From: Clostridia bacterium
GTDB lineage: Bacteria; Bacillota; Clostridia; Christensenellales; Borkfalkiaceae
Length of the DNA: 35,288 nt
Direction of reading: 5' to 3'
NCBI GenBank assembly: GCA_021204585.1
Contig: JAJPZC010000127.1
Span: 1 to 35,288 of the forward strand
Positions within the stretch are counted from its first letter, which is position 1. Each line of letters begins with the position of its first letter. Below are positions 1-8,480 of this stretch, in pieces. The notes under the pieces are model-generated. The model saw only the letters and a program-made list of their open reading frames with translations, searched no databases and was not told where the DNA came from. The position numbers and the translations under genes were made by a program.

Positions 1-210
1 TTCGTATATATCTGAAATCGCCTCCCAAACCGCAGCCTATCCTCTCTTCTGCGGCCAGGAAGCCAGTATAATCCCTTTGACGCCCGTATAATACCACACC
101 AGTCTTGAAGATTTCAAGCATTTCACCGCGATTTGACTAAAGTGTCAAAATTAGTCTCACATGACGCGAAAACATTCCGCCACATGGAGCCTCTCCTTCC
201 CGTGGACGCT

Positions 211-262
211 AAAAGACGCCCCGTTGCATAGACGGAACGCCTTGTATTGCCATATGCTGTTT
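211..262. repeat. ~50-bp imperfect direct repeat, copy A (aaaagacgccccgttgcatagacggaacgcc...ttgccatatg)
   Basis: By-eye match to 631-682 (gaaagacgctccgctcaaaaacggaacgcc...atgccatatg). Confidence 0.6.
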
Positions 263-359
263 TGTACGGGCCCTGAACCGGGCCCGGATAATGTGCCTGG
301 AATGCGCAGAAGCGGCATATACGCACTCTCAGAGCTTTCAGAGGCCTTGCGGAGGCCGG

Positions 360-569
360 CTAGAACTCCGTGCATAGCTCTGCGACGCAGATGGCTATGA
401 GGATGGCGGCTACGATGAAACAGATTACGGGAGTCTTTACGGGGTTCTGGTTCCAGGACTCAGTGGGGCCGTGCTTCTTCTTGCGCTTCACGAGGAAATA
501 TATGGCCACCCCGATGAGCGCAGCGGCGCCTGCGAGTATGATTATAGCAAGGATTCCGTATGCTGTCAT
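360..569 (-). CDS. small predicted membrane protein, 69 aa, two hydrophobic segments separated by a KRKKKH basic stretch
   Basis: ORF with a GGAG-like Shine-Dalgarno about 9 nt upstream of the ATG; hydrophobic-basic-hydrophobic composition. Confidence 0.55.
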   Translation of the reverse strand: MTAYGILAIIILAGAAALIGVAIYFLVKRKKKHGPTESWNQNPVKTPVICFIVAAILIAICVAELCTEF

Positions 570-630
570 TAGTGAGTCTCCGGGAAAAAGCCCGGGATGC
601 GCAGGGCCAAAGCCTTGCGGTCCCTTTTGT

Positions 631-682
631 GAAAGACGCTCCGCTCAAAAACGGAACGCCTGTTATGCCATATGTTCCTGGC
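631..682. repeat. ~50-bp imperfect direct repeat, copy B
   Basis: Match to 211-262; the two copies bracket the 69-aa ORF. Confidence 0.6.
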
Positions 683-740
683 TCCTTGCAGGGGCTTGTG
701 ATTTGCCCTGTTTTGTCCCTTTGAGGGGACTTATGCAGGT

Positions 741-2348
741 TTAAAGCAGGGGTGAAATGAGGCGGCAGATGTCCGTGCAGAGCTTGTCTCCGGCGCTGTG
801 GCGCTCTATGTCCGCAACCTGGTTGGTGCGGAAGATCTGCATGAAATCATCCTCTGCGCCCTTCATGCAGTCCGGATCATTGGTGTATACGCCGTTGTCC
901 AGCTCCTCGAAGAAGGCGCGCATGTCAAGGTTCGTGGAGCCTACCGTCATGGCGTTCTCGGTAAGCATTACCTTCATGTGCACGAAGGCTCCGTCCATGT
1001 AGTAAACCCTGCCGCCGGCCTTGATGACCTTCTCGGCGTGGAACTTGGTCACTCTGTGTATGTATGCATAGTCCGGCACGGCGGGAAGCACGATGCGCAC
1101 GTCCACTCCGGCCTTCGCCTTCTCAATGATTCTGTCCAGGAAGGACTCATCCGGAAGAAGGTACGGGGATGACATCCACAGCCTCTCATGAGCTCCGGTT
1201 ATGAGGGACAGGTATACGCCTCTGCACAGGTCTGCATCCATCTCGGGGCCGCCTGCGTACGGCATGACGTATGACGTGCTCTCATACGCATCATACCTGC
1301 GGAGGTAATCATTGAAGTCCAGCTTGCGGCCCGTGGCTATCTCCCACTGGCGCATGAAGCATGTGGAAAGGCCGTCCACGGCCTCGCCCTCGATGCGCAC
1401 GCCTGCGTCCTTCCAGTACCCTTCCATGACGTTCCTGTTCACGCAGTTGTCCGTGAGGTTGCAGCCTGCCACGAATCCCGTCCTGCCGTCCACAACGACG
1501 ATCTTTCTGTGGTCTCTGTAGTTCAAGCCGAAGTTTGCCACGGCAAACATTCTTGAGAATGCCTCAAACTCCACTCCCGTGGCCTTTATGCGCTTAATGG
1601 TCTCGCTCTTCAATGCCTTGGAGCTGCCCTGGTCATCATACAGGAAGCGCACGTGCACCCCGCGCGCGCATATCTCTTCAAAGGCAGAAATGAGCTCTTC
1701 CAAGAGAGTTCCGTCCGAGACCATGAAGTACTCCATGAAGACGAAATCCTGGGCCTTTGATACGGTGTCTATTATCTCGCCGAAGACAACGCTGCCGTCG
1801 CTGTAATACTGTATCTTCGTATTCTGGTACGGAACGAACCCGGAGGCTCCGTTCACGTATGTTATGTCGTTTGCAACGGCCGGTGAGGCGTCCTTCAAAT
1901 CGAAGCTTGCCGCGCAGCAGTCCGTGCGGGCGCGTATCTCCTGGAGCTTCTTCCTCTGCCCGTAGTAGCAGACGCGCCTGTCCGCCATGAAGTATATGAT
2001 GAACCCGCAGCCGCAGGATATTATGAAGATAACAAGCCAGCTCAGTCTGCACTGGGCGTCCTTCTCAAAGCACATCGCACATATGCAGACAACGACGTTT
2101 ACAGCAAGGCAGACATAGAAGAATATGTCAAAGTACCAGGCAATGACAAAATAAATGAGTGCCCAGACCGCACACTGCATGCCAAGGAAAAGGCTAGTGC
2201 CTGTTCCCTTCCAGCCGGAACGTCTGTCCACCCATATCTTCTTGATGGGCAGGGGCTCACTCACCTCCTGCATCCCATCTTCAAATGTCTTCGCTTTTTC
2301 CATAACTGCATCCCATATAACGGCCTTCAAACAGCGGACGAAGGCCAC
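741..2348 (-). CDS. cls: cardiolipin synthase-like phospholipase D family protein
   Basis: Two HxK PLD motifs (HRKIVVVDGRTGFVAGCNLTD; HMKVMLTENAMTVGSTNLDMRAF) and N-terminal TM segments. The true start may be internal (MEKAKTFEDG at ~2303). Confidence 0.88.
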   Translation of the reverse strand: MAFVRCLKAVIWDAVMEKAKTFEDGMQEVSEPLPIKKIWVDRRSGWKGTGTSLFLGMQCAVWALIYFVIAWYFDIFFYVCLAVNVVVCICAMCFEKDAQCRLSWLVIFIISCGCGFIIYFMADRRVCYYGQRKKLQEIRARTDCCAASFDLKDASPAVANDITYVNGASGFVPYQNTKIQYYSDGSVVFGEIIDTVSKAQDFVFMEYFMVSDGTLLEELISAFEEICARGVHVRFLYDDQGSSKALKSETIKRIKATGVEFEAFSRMFAVANFGLNYRDHRKIVVVDGRTGFVAGCNLTDNCVNRNVMEGYWKDAGVRIEGEAVDGLSTCFMRQWEIATGRKLDFNDYLRRYDAYESTSYVMPYAGGPEMDADLCRGVYLSLITGAHERLWMSSPYLLPDESFLDRIIEKAKAGVDVRIVLPAVPDYAYIHRVTKFHAEKVIKAGGRVYYMDGAFVHMKVMLTENAMTVGSTNLDMRAFFEELDNGVYTNDPDCMKGAEDDFMQIFRTNQVADIERHSAGDKLCTDICRLISPLL

Positions 2349-2620
2349 GGAGACGTGCGCTGGAAACTCATCTGCCTGCTCTTAAAAGGGCGCACCATCC
2401 CCCTCATCATCTTCCAAGTGCCTAAATTATATGCACCACTCACAAATAATGCAAGTTGTTGTCACATATTCGGCTTAAAATTTCACGCAACCAGAATTAA
2501 AACGGCACTGGCTGCAATTTTTGCAATCCCCGAACCAAAATTTCTGCAAAGAAAAAACGGCTTCCCGCCGTATCCCTCTGCCGCCTCACCGGCCGCCAAA
2601 TCGTTCTCTCATGAACGATT

Positions 2621-4603
2621 TCACTCTGCCTGCTCATCCTCCGCGCCACTTTCCTCCCTGCGGCCGTCTTCCGCAGGCTCCTCTATGGGCTCTCCTGCGG
2701 TCTTTCCGGGCTCCTCTATGGGCTCTTCTGCGCCCTCTCCAGGCTGCTCTATGGGTTCCTCTGCAGGCCCTTCCGCAGCGTCATCTGCAGGCTGTTCTGC
2801 CGGCTCTTCCGTGGATTCTTCCATAGCAACATCTGCAGATTCAGAAGACACCCCGGCACTCTCTTCCGTGAGATCTTGTACGGCCTTCACAGGCTCTTCT
2901 GCAGTCTCTTCCGGCTCCTCTATGGGCTCCTCTGCTGCCCCTGTAACCTCTTTTACAGGCTCTTCTGAAGACTCTGTAACCTCTCCCAAGGGCTCTGCGG
3001 GTTCTTGTGCAGGGGTCTCCTCCGGGTTTGTAATGACCTCTGGAGCGGCTGTATATGCGTCCTCCACGAGGACATCATCAGGCTTATCGGACTCCGGTTC
3101 TGCCGCAGACGGGGCGGAAGCGCCTTCGGATTTTGGACAAACAATTGTTTCAACTCTGTCCGGGGCGGCGATTGGAATGAATTCCTGCGCCATATCCGGG
3201 GGTGCTTGCACTTCTATGAACTCCGGAGTGAGGCCTTCCGGAGGCACGGGGATGTAGTCATGGGCGAAGTCTCCGAAGCCGTCCTCGTCCTCTTCGTCAT
3301 GGTGCGCCTCCGCTTCGGGCCGGAGCGCTTCCCCGGTGCGGGGCATGAGGGATGCAGGCAGCGGCGTGGGCTCATCCTCTTCTTCTTCCTCGTCCTCCGT
3401 CAGGGGGTGAGGGGCAGAGGGGATGTCTTTGTCCATGCCGGCCATGTTGTACAGGTTCCTGAGTTGTTCCGGATCTGAGTTCTCTGCGGACAGAAGAAGC
3501 GAGTTATAGCGGGTTGTGGAGTTCTCCAGGCTGTCCTTGATGCCGTCTGACATGCTCTCGTTCATCTCTTCGAGGGCAAGGTCTGATTCCACTATGTACT
3601 CCACGGAGCCGAACTGGACTGTGGCGAAGACGGCCTCCCAGGCGGGCTCTTCGAGGGAGTTCTCGAAATCCTCGTTGAGGCTGTCCATGAGCAGCTCATA
3701 CAGGGTGCGCCTGTTCCTCTTGAGCTTTACAACGGAGTTGATGAGCATGAAGAGGGCCATGGCGGCCACGTAGACGCATATGATGGTGCCGAGGACAAGG
3801 ACGGTCGTGACTGCCGTCCTGCTGTCCGAGAACCTTGTGAGGAAGGTCATGAGGAGCGTCAAGACGGAGACCATGGCATCCGCCATGTTGATGTTGCGCA
3901 CGGCGTGGGTTATCTTGTCATGACGGCCCCTGGTGTATATGAGGTTGGAGACGGCCAGGACCACCTTTATGACGGTGTAGATGCCCGTCACTATGGATAT
4001 GAGCAGGTGGTGGCGGAAGCCGAAGTTTGCCTGGGAGAGTAGCTCCCATAAAAGGAAGTTCAAGCCTATGGTGAAGGCCAGCATCATGATGGCGGCCATG
4101 CGGTACACTCTGAGCTGGGCGTCCTCGCGGCTGTTGTCATCGAAGTGCCTGGTCACGGTGAGGGCCCTTGCGGATATGCTGGAGCGCATCACTATGAGCA
4201 TGACGTAGTATATGAACATCGAGATGCACCACCACTCCATGTACATGAAGCCGTACACGGCGTTGAAGACGGCGAATCCGATGTTGATTGCCATGGAGAG
4301 CAGCATCGTGCATATGGTGCGGAAGTCGTAGTTCTTCACGAAGCTGTTGACGTACTTGCCGTGGCCTTCGGACCACTGCTCCAGCTTCGGCCAGTACTTC
4401 ATCAAAAGCACTATGATTGCATACGTCCCGTACCCTAAAAAGAGGGCGGATATGAACAGGCATATGAGCCCGGATGTGGGAAGCCCCGTGAGGAAGCAGA
4501 AGATGGTGAACAGGCCGACGGCAACAAAAATAAGCACTGCCATGCAGGTTGCATACAGACTCGGCCTTGTTATCTTCGTAAACAGCTTCCTTATAAGATT
4601 CAT
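2621..4603 (-). CDS. multi-TM membrane protein with a long acidic Glu/Pro-repeat C-terminal tail
   Basis: Likely start is MNLIRKLFTKITRP at 4603, not the ORF-track start at 4681. The N-terminal half is hydrophobic; the C-terminal ~200 aa are rich in EEPxEEP-type repeats. Confidence 0.75.
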   Translation of the reverse strand: MNLIRKLFTKITRPSLYATCMAVLIFVAVGLFTIFCFLTGLPTSGLICLFISALFLGYGTYAIIVLLMKYWPKLEQWSEGHGKYVNSFVKNYDFRTICTMLLSMAINIGFAVFNAVYGFMYMEWWCISMFIYYVMLIVMRSSISARALTVTRHFDDNSREDAQLRVYRMAAIMMLAFTIGLNFLLWELLSQANFGFRHHLLISIVTGIYTVIKVVLAVSNLIYTRGRHDKITHAVRNINMADAMVSVLTLLMTFLTRFSDSRTAVTTVLVLGTIICVYVAAMALFMLINSVVKLKRNRRTLYELLMDSLNEDFENSLEEPAWEAVFATVQFGSVEYIVESDLALEEMNESMSDGIKDSLENSTTRYNSLLLSAENSDPEQLRNLYNMAGMDKDIPSAPHPLTEDEEEEEDEPTPLPASLMPRTGEALRPEAEAHHDEEDEDGFGDFAHDYIPVPPEGLTPEFIEVQAPPDMAQEFIPIAAPDRVETIVCPKSEGASAPSAAEPESDKPDDVLVEDAYTAAPEVITNPEETPAQEPAEPLGEVTESSEEPVKEVTGAAEEPIEEPEETAEEPVKAVQDLTEESAGVSSESADVAMEESTEEPAEQPADDAAEGPAEEPIEQPGEGAEEPIEEPGKTAGEPIEEPAEDGRREESGAEDEQAE

Positions 4604-4649
4604 GAAAGCTTCTGCTCCCTCATCATTCCGGCCTTTTGCGGCGTCCGGA

Positions 4650-4745
4650 ATGCATTGCGTGCACCCATGCACTGCGTGCATGCACAGCTACAATATAATG
4701 CATTGCGTGCACCCATGCACTGCGTGCATGCACAGCTACAATATA
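4650..4745. repeat. two perfect tandem copies of a 48-bp unit (4650-4697, 4698-4745)
   Basis: atgcattgcgtgcacccatgcactgcgtgcatgcacagctacaatata occurs twice. Each unit contains the inverted repeat CATGCAC-TGC-GTGCATG and yields a TATAAT at its end. Confidence 0.95.
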
Positions 4746-4962
4746 ATAGAATACCAAAGAGGGGCCCGCTTTGCAATAGCAAAGGGTCTCTTTCCGCCGA
4801 AATATCATGCAAACATCATGCAGCGGGGCCTGCAGGCGGGCGCAAAGCGCCGGTCAGAGACCCTTCCGGGGCCCTCATCGGCGGCCTTTGCAAAGCCGTC
4901 CGGCATGCCGTGCAGGCCGCAAAACCGGCTGGCTTGCAGATTGATCCGGACATGCCTGCAGG

Positions 4963-5010
4963 GCGGATTTTCAGGCAGATTTTCAAGCAGATTTTAAGAC
5001 GGATTTTCAT
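4963..5010. repeat. four imperfect tandem copies of a 12-bp unit (gcggattttcag type)
   Basis: gcggattttcag gcagattttcaa gcagattttaag acggattttcat read directly. Confidence 0.8.
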
Positions 5011-5032
5011 GGGTCTGCAATGCCCCATTCTG

Positions 5033-5062
5033 TTGACAATTTCTTTGTTTTTGGGTTAAAAT
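5033..5062 (+). promoter_or_regulatory. sigma70-type promoter, -35 TTGACA (5033-5038), 18-bp spacer, -10 TAAAAT (5057-5062)
   Basis: Consensus -35 and near-consensus -10 immediately upstream of the 5070 ORF. Confidence 0.6.
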
Positions 5063-5069
5063 CGAAGCC

Positions 5070-6551
5070 GTGGAGAATGTTATACTGTCTGAAAATCCCG
5101 AAAGGGACAAGGTGCTGAAGTCCGGCCTGAACCGGGCTATGATGGTGTTGACCGTAATCCTTCTGGTTTGCGGTTTTTTGTCCACTCTCACAGTATCAGA
5201 CTACTACATCTTCAACCGCTTCGGCGAGTTCTATAAGTCATTCATCATCAGCCAGTGGGTCAAGAAGTGCGGCTACGTCCTTCTCCCCATGGCTGTTTTT
5301 TTGCACCGGCGCGAAGCATCCGACGTTGCCAAGTACTTCCTGCCCCTTTTTATCCTGATCTCTGCCTTCTTCTACGGGGACTTCTTCTCCGTCACGATGG
5401 CCACAGAGGGCGCCTCTGCCGCCACAATGATATACGCCGGCATAAACGAGTTCTTCCCCCAGTGGCTTGTCCGTGCGCTGTTCTATATAGAGAACGGCAC
5501 CATGATGATCCTGTGCATATGTCTCTTTGTCCGGGACGGGTACAAGATATACCCCCGCTCCTTCATCCTGGCTCCCGTCATCATGCTGACCGTGATGCCT
5601 CTCAACATCTTTGAGAACTTCTACGACGCCTCATCCGTCTCCGCAGACAGCTTCCTGAACTTCGGCAGCTTCACCCTGTGGCACCTCCTGGCCATTCTGT
5701 TCCTTGCAGGGCTTACCATAGGCATCTATTTCTGGCTGAGGCACAAGAATGCGGACTACAAATGGACCGCCCTGCGCTACATTGCTCTTGTAATGGTTCT
5801 GCAGTACTGCAGCCGCAATTCCATGCTGATGGGCGACGGCTACAACGTCTACCACACCATCTTCACAGCCCTGCCCCTCTACATCTGCAACATAGGCGTC
5901 TTCGTAGCCCTCATATCCGTCTTCTCCAAAAAGCGGGTCTTCCTGGCCATGTCCTTCTTCATCCACGCAGCCGGAGCCCTCTCCATGTTCGTATACTTCG
6001 GCCGGCCTGAGATGTCCAACTACGGCATATTCTGCAGCTACACCACAACATACCTCGTAGTAACCCATGCAGAGCTCTTCGCCGTCTGCGTCCTCCCCAC
6101 CGCCTTGGGCCTCTACAAGTGGCGTCCGAAAGATGCCATAATCCCCATCATCTACTACTTCGTCTTCATAGTCCTTGCGACGGTTGTGAGCGGGCTCATA
6201 ACATCCTACTCCATGACCTTGAGCTACAACGGCGTATACCTCACCGAGGATGAGCTCATAGTGCCCAACTACTCCTTCACGCAGATAGACCCTCTGCCCA
6301 TCTACAACCCGCCGAACATACCGTTCAAGATCTGGAACTACGAGTTCAACCTGTTCTACCTCATCTTCCTGTTCATAGACTACATCCTAATCTTCTACGC
6401 CTTCAACGGCTGCTACCACATCTTCCTCAAGTGCCACACCCGCTTCATCCACCGCAGGGGCACAATGCTGAACCCCGCCCCGGATGACCCCGAGGACGAC
6501 CTCCAGGAAGCCGTTGAGATCTCCACAGACGACACCGAAGAGCCACTATAA
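5070..6551 (+). CDS. polytopic membrane protein, possibly YwaF/TMEM164-like
   Basis: 493-aa hydrophobic ORF (GTG start) with LPLYICNIGVF and ...THAELFAVCVLPTALG segments; acidic C-terminal tail. An alternative GTG at 5112 has an AAAGGG Shine-Dalgarno. Family assignment is tentative. Confidence 0.7.
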   Translation: MENVILSENPERDKVLKSGLNRAMMVLTVILLVCGFLSTLTVSDYYIFNRFGEFYKSFIISQWVKKCGYVLLPMAVFLHRREASDVAKYFLPLFILISAFFYGDFFSVTMATEGASAATMIYAGINEFFPQWLVRALFYIENGTMMILCICLFVRDGYKIYPRSFILAPVIMLTVMPLNIFENFYDASSVSADSFLNFGSFTLWHLLAILFLAGLTIGIYFWLRHKNADYKWTALRYIALVMVLQYCSRNSMLMGDGYNVYHTIFTALPLYICNIGVFVALISVFSKKRVFLAMSFFIHAAGALSMFVYFGRPEMSNYGIFCSYTTTYLVVTHAELFAVCVLPTALGLYKWRPKDAIIPIIYYFVFIVLATVVSGLITSYSMTLSYNGVYLTEDELIVPNYSFTQIDPLPIYNPPNIPFKIWNYEFNLFYLIFLFIDYILIFYAFNGCYHIFLKCHTRFIHRRGTMLNPAPDDPEDDLQEAVEISTDDTEEPL

Positions 6552-6573
6552 CCCCACCAGACAGTATGCAACG

Positions 6574-6597
6574 GGCAGCCTAAGCGGCTGCCTTTTA
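6574..6597 (+). terminator. rho-independent terminator
   Basis: ggcagcc-taagc-ggctgcc-tttt downstream of the 5070-6551 CDS. Confidence 0.75.
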
Positions 6598-6637
6598 TGA
6601 TGCCTCATATACCCACGTCAGACATGAGATGGTATAC

Positions 6638-6669
6638 CAGTTTCGACAGTTTCGACAGTGTCGAAACTG
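6638..6669. repeat. 23-bp perfect palindrome CAGTTTCGACA-G-TGTCGAAACTG (6647-6669) plus an overlapping extra half-site (6638-6648)
   Basis: Read directly; GGTATACC is immediately adjacent at 6631-6638. Confidence 0.95.
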
Positions 6670-6876
6670 ATGTGTCAACAGCAACAGAATTACACCTGTT
6701 AGCCATTATCCCCCCCATGCAAAACGGGTTGTATACTTCTGCATCAACCGGTTGCTGAAAGCCATAAACGATAATATATACGGACAATTTTGAAGCATCT
6801 GGAGTGAACGGTGCTGCCTAAACTGCTTGTGTCTTCTTGTGTGATTCATATGAGTGGCTTGCAGATTTTCTCCATG

Positions 6877-6899
6877 CAGTTTCGACACTGTCGAAACTG
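6877..6899. repeat. 23-bp perfect palindrome CAGTTTCGACA-C-TGTCGAAACTG, second copy
   Basis: Same arms as 6647-6669, complementary centre base; followed by CTTTTTTT on the + strand. Confidence 0.95.
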
Positions 6900-6929
6900 T
6901 CTTTTTTTGCAGGGGATATGATGCCATTA

Positions 6930-7979
6930 CTACTCGAACAGCTTACTCAGTTCTTCAGGACTAGGCAGCATGCCTTCATATTCCTTAGGAACCGTTGCGC
7001 ATGTAGAATAGGTGGCTATTGCCAAAGGGCAGTTTTCCATACTCAACGCATATCTTACATCAGTTTCATCCTTATCCCTGCAGATTATGATACCTAAAGG
7101 GTAGTTCCCACTGGGGTTATAGAACTGATTATTCACGGCGTCGAGATAATACTTCATCTTGGATGCGTATTCAATCGCAAACTTCCTGACCTTCAGCTCA
7201 ACAACGACATAACACTCCAGCCTCAACTGATAAAGAAGGATATCGACACGATGTGCCTTGTTCCCTATCGTAACACTGACCTGATGCCCATGATAGGAAT
7301 AATCAGGTCCAAACACTTCTAATAACTTATCTACGTTAGAGATGAGCTGCTTCTCAAGTTCTGCTTCAGAATAATCATCCGGCAAATCCAAAAAGCCGAA
7401 ATCATAGTTCGCCCTTACAGAAAGAAGTGCCGGAACCTTGATTTCCTGGGGCAAAGTCATATCAAAGTTGGTCGTACTATTCATAGAGTTTTCGTACATC
7501 TTCTCTTTAATATGAGAGATCAGTACACTCCTTGACCAATGATACGTCAATGTCATGCGGACATAGTATTCCCGTTCAGCCTCATCCTTGCACTTGTCAA
7601 TAATAACGTCGTTGTTACTCCAGCTAATGCTCATAACAAGAGGCAGCAACCTTTCAGAATTGTGATATGTTCTATAAAATTTGCGCATCTGCCAAAGATT
7701 CTTTTCAGATAATCCAGACACACCAGGCATGCGCCTCTTAAGTTCCTTAGAAAGAGTCTCTACAACACGCCGACCCCATCCATATCTATCCTGTACCAAG
7801 CAAATCTTTTCACCATTCTCGTAATAGTGCTTAACTAATTCCGTATTAACTGAATAACAAACCCTGCGATAATCCCTTTCGATCTCATCTGCAAGGGCAT
7901 TAATTACAGGGAAAAACTTAGGATCGTCTTCATCATTCTTCACGACAAGATCCATACTCTTCTTACTCTTCCTACTCAT
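6930..7979 (-). CDS. DUF1016/YhcG-family PD-(D/E)XK nuclease domain protein
   Basis: N-terminal DUF1016-type region (YYENGEKICLVQDRYGWGRRVVETLSKELKRRMPGVSGLSEKNLWQMRKFY) and nuclease core HRVDILLY...CYVVVELKVRKF. Confidence 0.9.
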   Translation of the reverse strand: MSRKSKKSMDLVVKNDEDDPKFFPVINALADEIERDYRRVCYSVNTELVKHYYENGEKICLVQDRYGWGRRVVETLSKELKRRMPGVSGLSEKNLWQMRKFYRTYHNSERLLPLVMSISWSNNDVIIDKCKDEAEREYYVRMTLTYHWSRSVLISHIKEKMYENSMNSTTNFDMTLPQEIKVPALLSVRANYDFGFLDLPDDYSEAELEKQLISNVDKLLEVFGPDYSYHGHQVSVTIGNKAHRVDILLYQLRLECYVVVELKVRKFAIEYASKMKYYLDAVNNQFYNPSGNYPLGIIICRDKDETDVRYALSMENCPLAIATYSTCATVPKEYEGMLPSPEELSKLFE

Positions 7980-8037
7980 AATGGCACCCTCCTATCTAAC
8001 TCATCCTTCCTGATACAAACCAGCTTTATCAAATGCG

Positions 8038-8137
8038 TTGATCCGCTGGCTTCATCTTTATATTTCTCCAACAGCTTGTTGGAGAATTTCAAATAATTGA
8101 TCCGCTGGCACCAGCCTTACAAATCTCCAACAGCTGG
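8038..8137. repeat. two direct repeats (period 59 bp) of ttgatccgctggc...tctccaacagct; the first contains the 10-3-10 inverted repeat TTCTCCAACA-GCT-TGTTGGAGAA (8064-8086)
   Basis: Read directly, upstream of the DUF1016 gene. Confidence 0.85.
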
Positions 8138-8480
8138 CTACAGTTTTAAGAAAATTTATAGAATAGTTTAATTCTGCATTTCCTTTACCCCATAGATTAT
8201 ACGCATCCACAGAATTGTGTAAATCAAAAATCCCTCGAATTTTATAAAACTTTTAAGATTCTTAACCCCGGAATTTGAGCCCGCGGCAAAATGTGTAGTA
8301 AATGCATAAATGTCGTATATGATTGATTTCAGCCTGTTCCACTCTCACTCTCGGTCAGCCTTCCAACTGATGTGCAGGGGTTGCATAATTGTATAATAAA
8401 CTATTGTTTATTTGCAGCGCGAAAAAATAACAGGCCGGAGGCGGTCTGCTTGAAGGGGCGGTGCGGAGCCGGGGATGAGG

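Noticed and set aside
135-156. GACTAA-N10-TTAGTC inverted repeat near the window start
   Set aside because: Short 6-bp arms with no adjacent gene start; too weak to interpret.
2355-3257. 300-aa Ser/Ala/Gly-rich + strand ORF
   Set aside because: C-terminal two thirds is the antisense of the Glu/Pro repeat tail of the 2621-4603 gene; the repetitive codons explain the long open frame.
4694-4699. TATAAT at the end of the 48-bp repeat as a promoter
   Set aside because: No acceptable -35 was seen 16-18 bp upstream; kept only as an observation within the repeat finding.
5631-6068. 145-aa antisense ORF within the 5070-6551 gene
   Set aside because: Shadow frame with no independent initiation signal or recognisable domain.
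6638-6899. 23-bp palindromes as simple terminators
   Set aside because: Only the second copy has a U-tract, and only on the + strand where no gene ends nearby; the first copy has none, so termination alone does not explain the pair.
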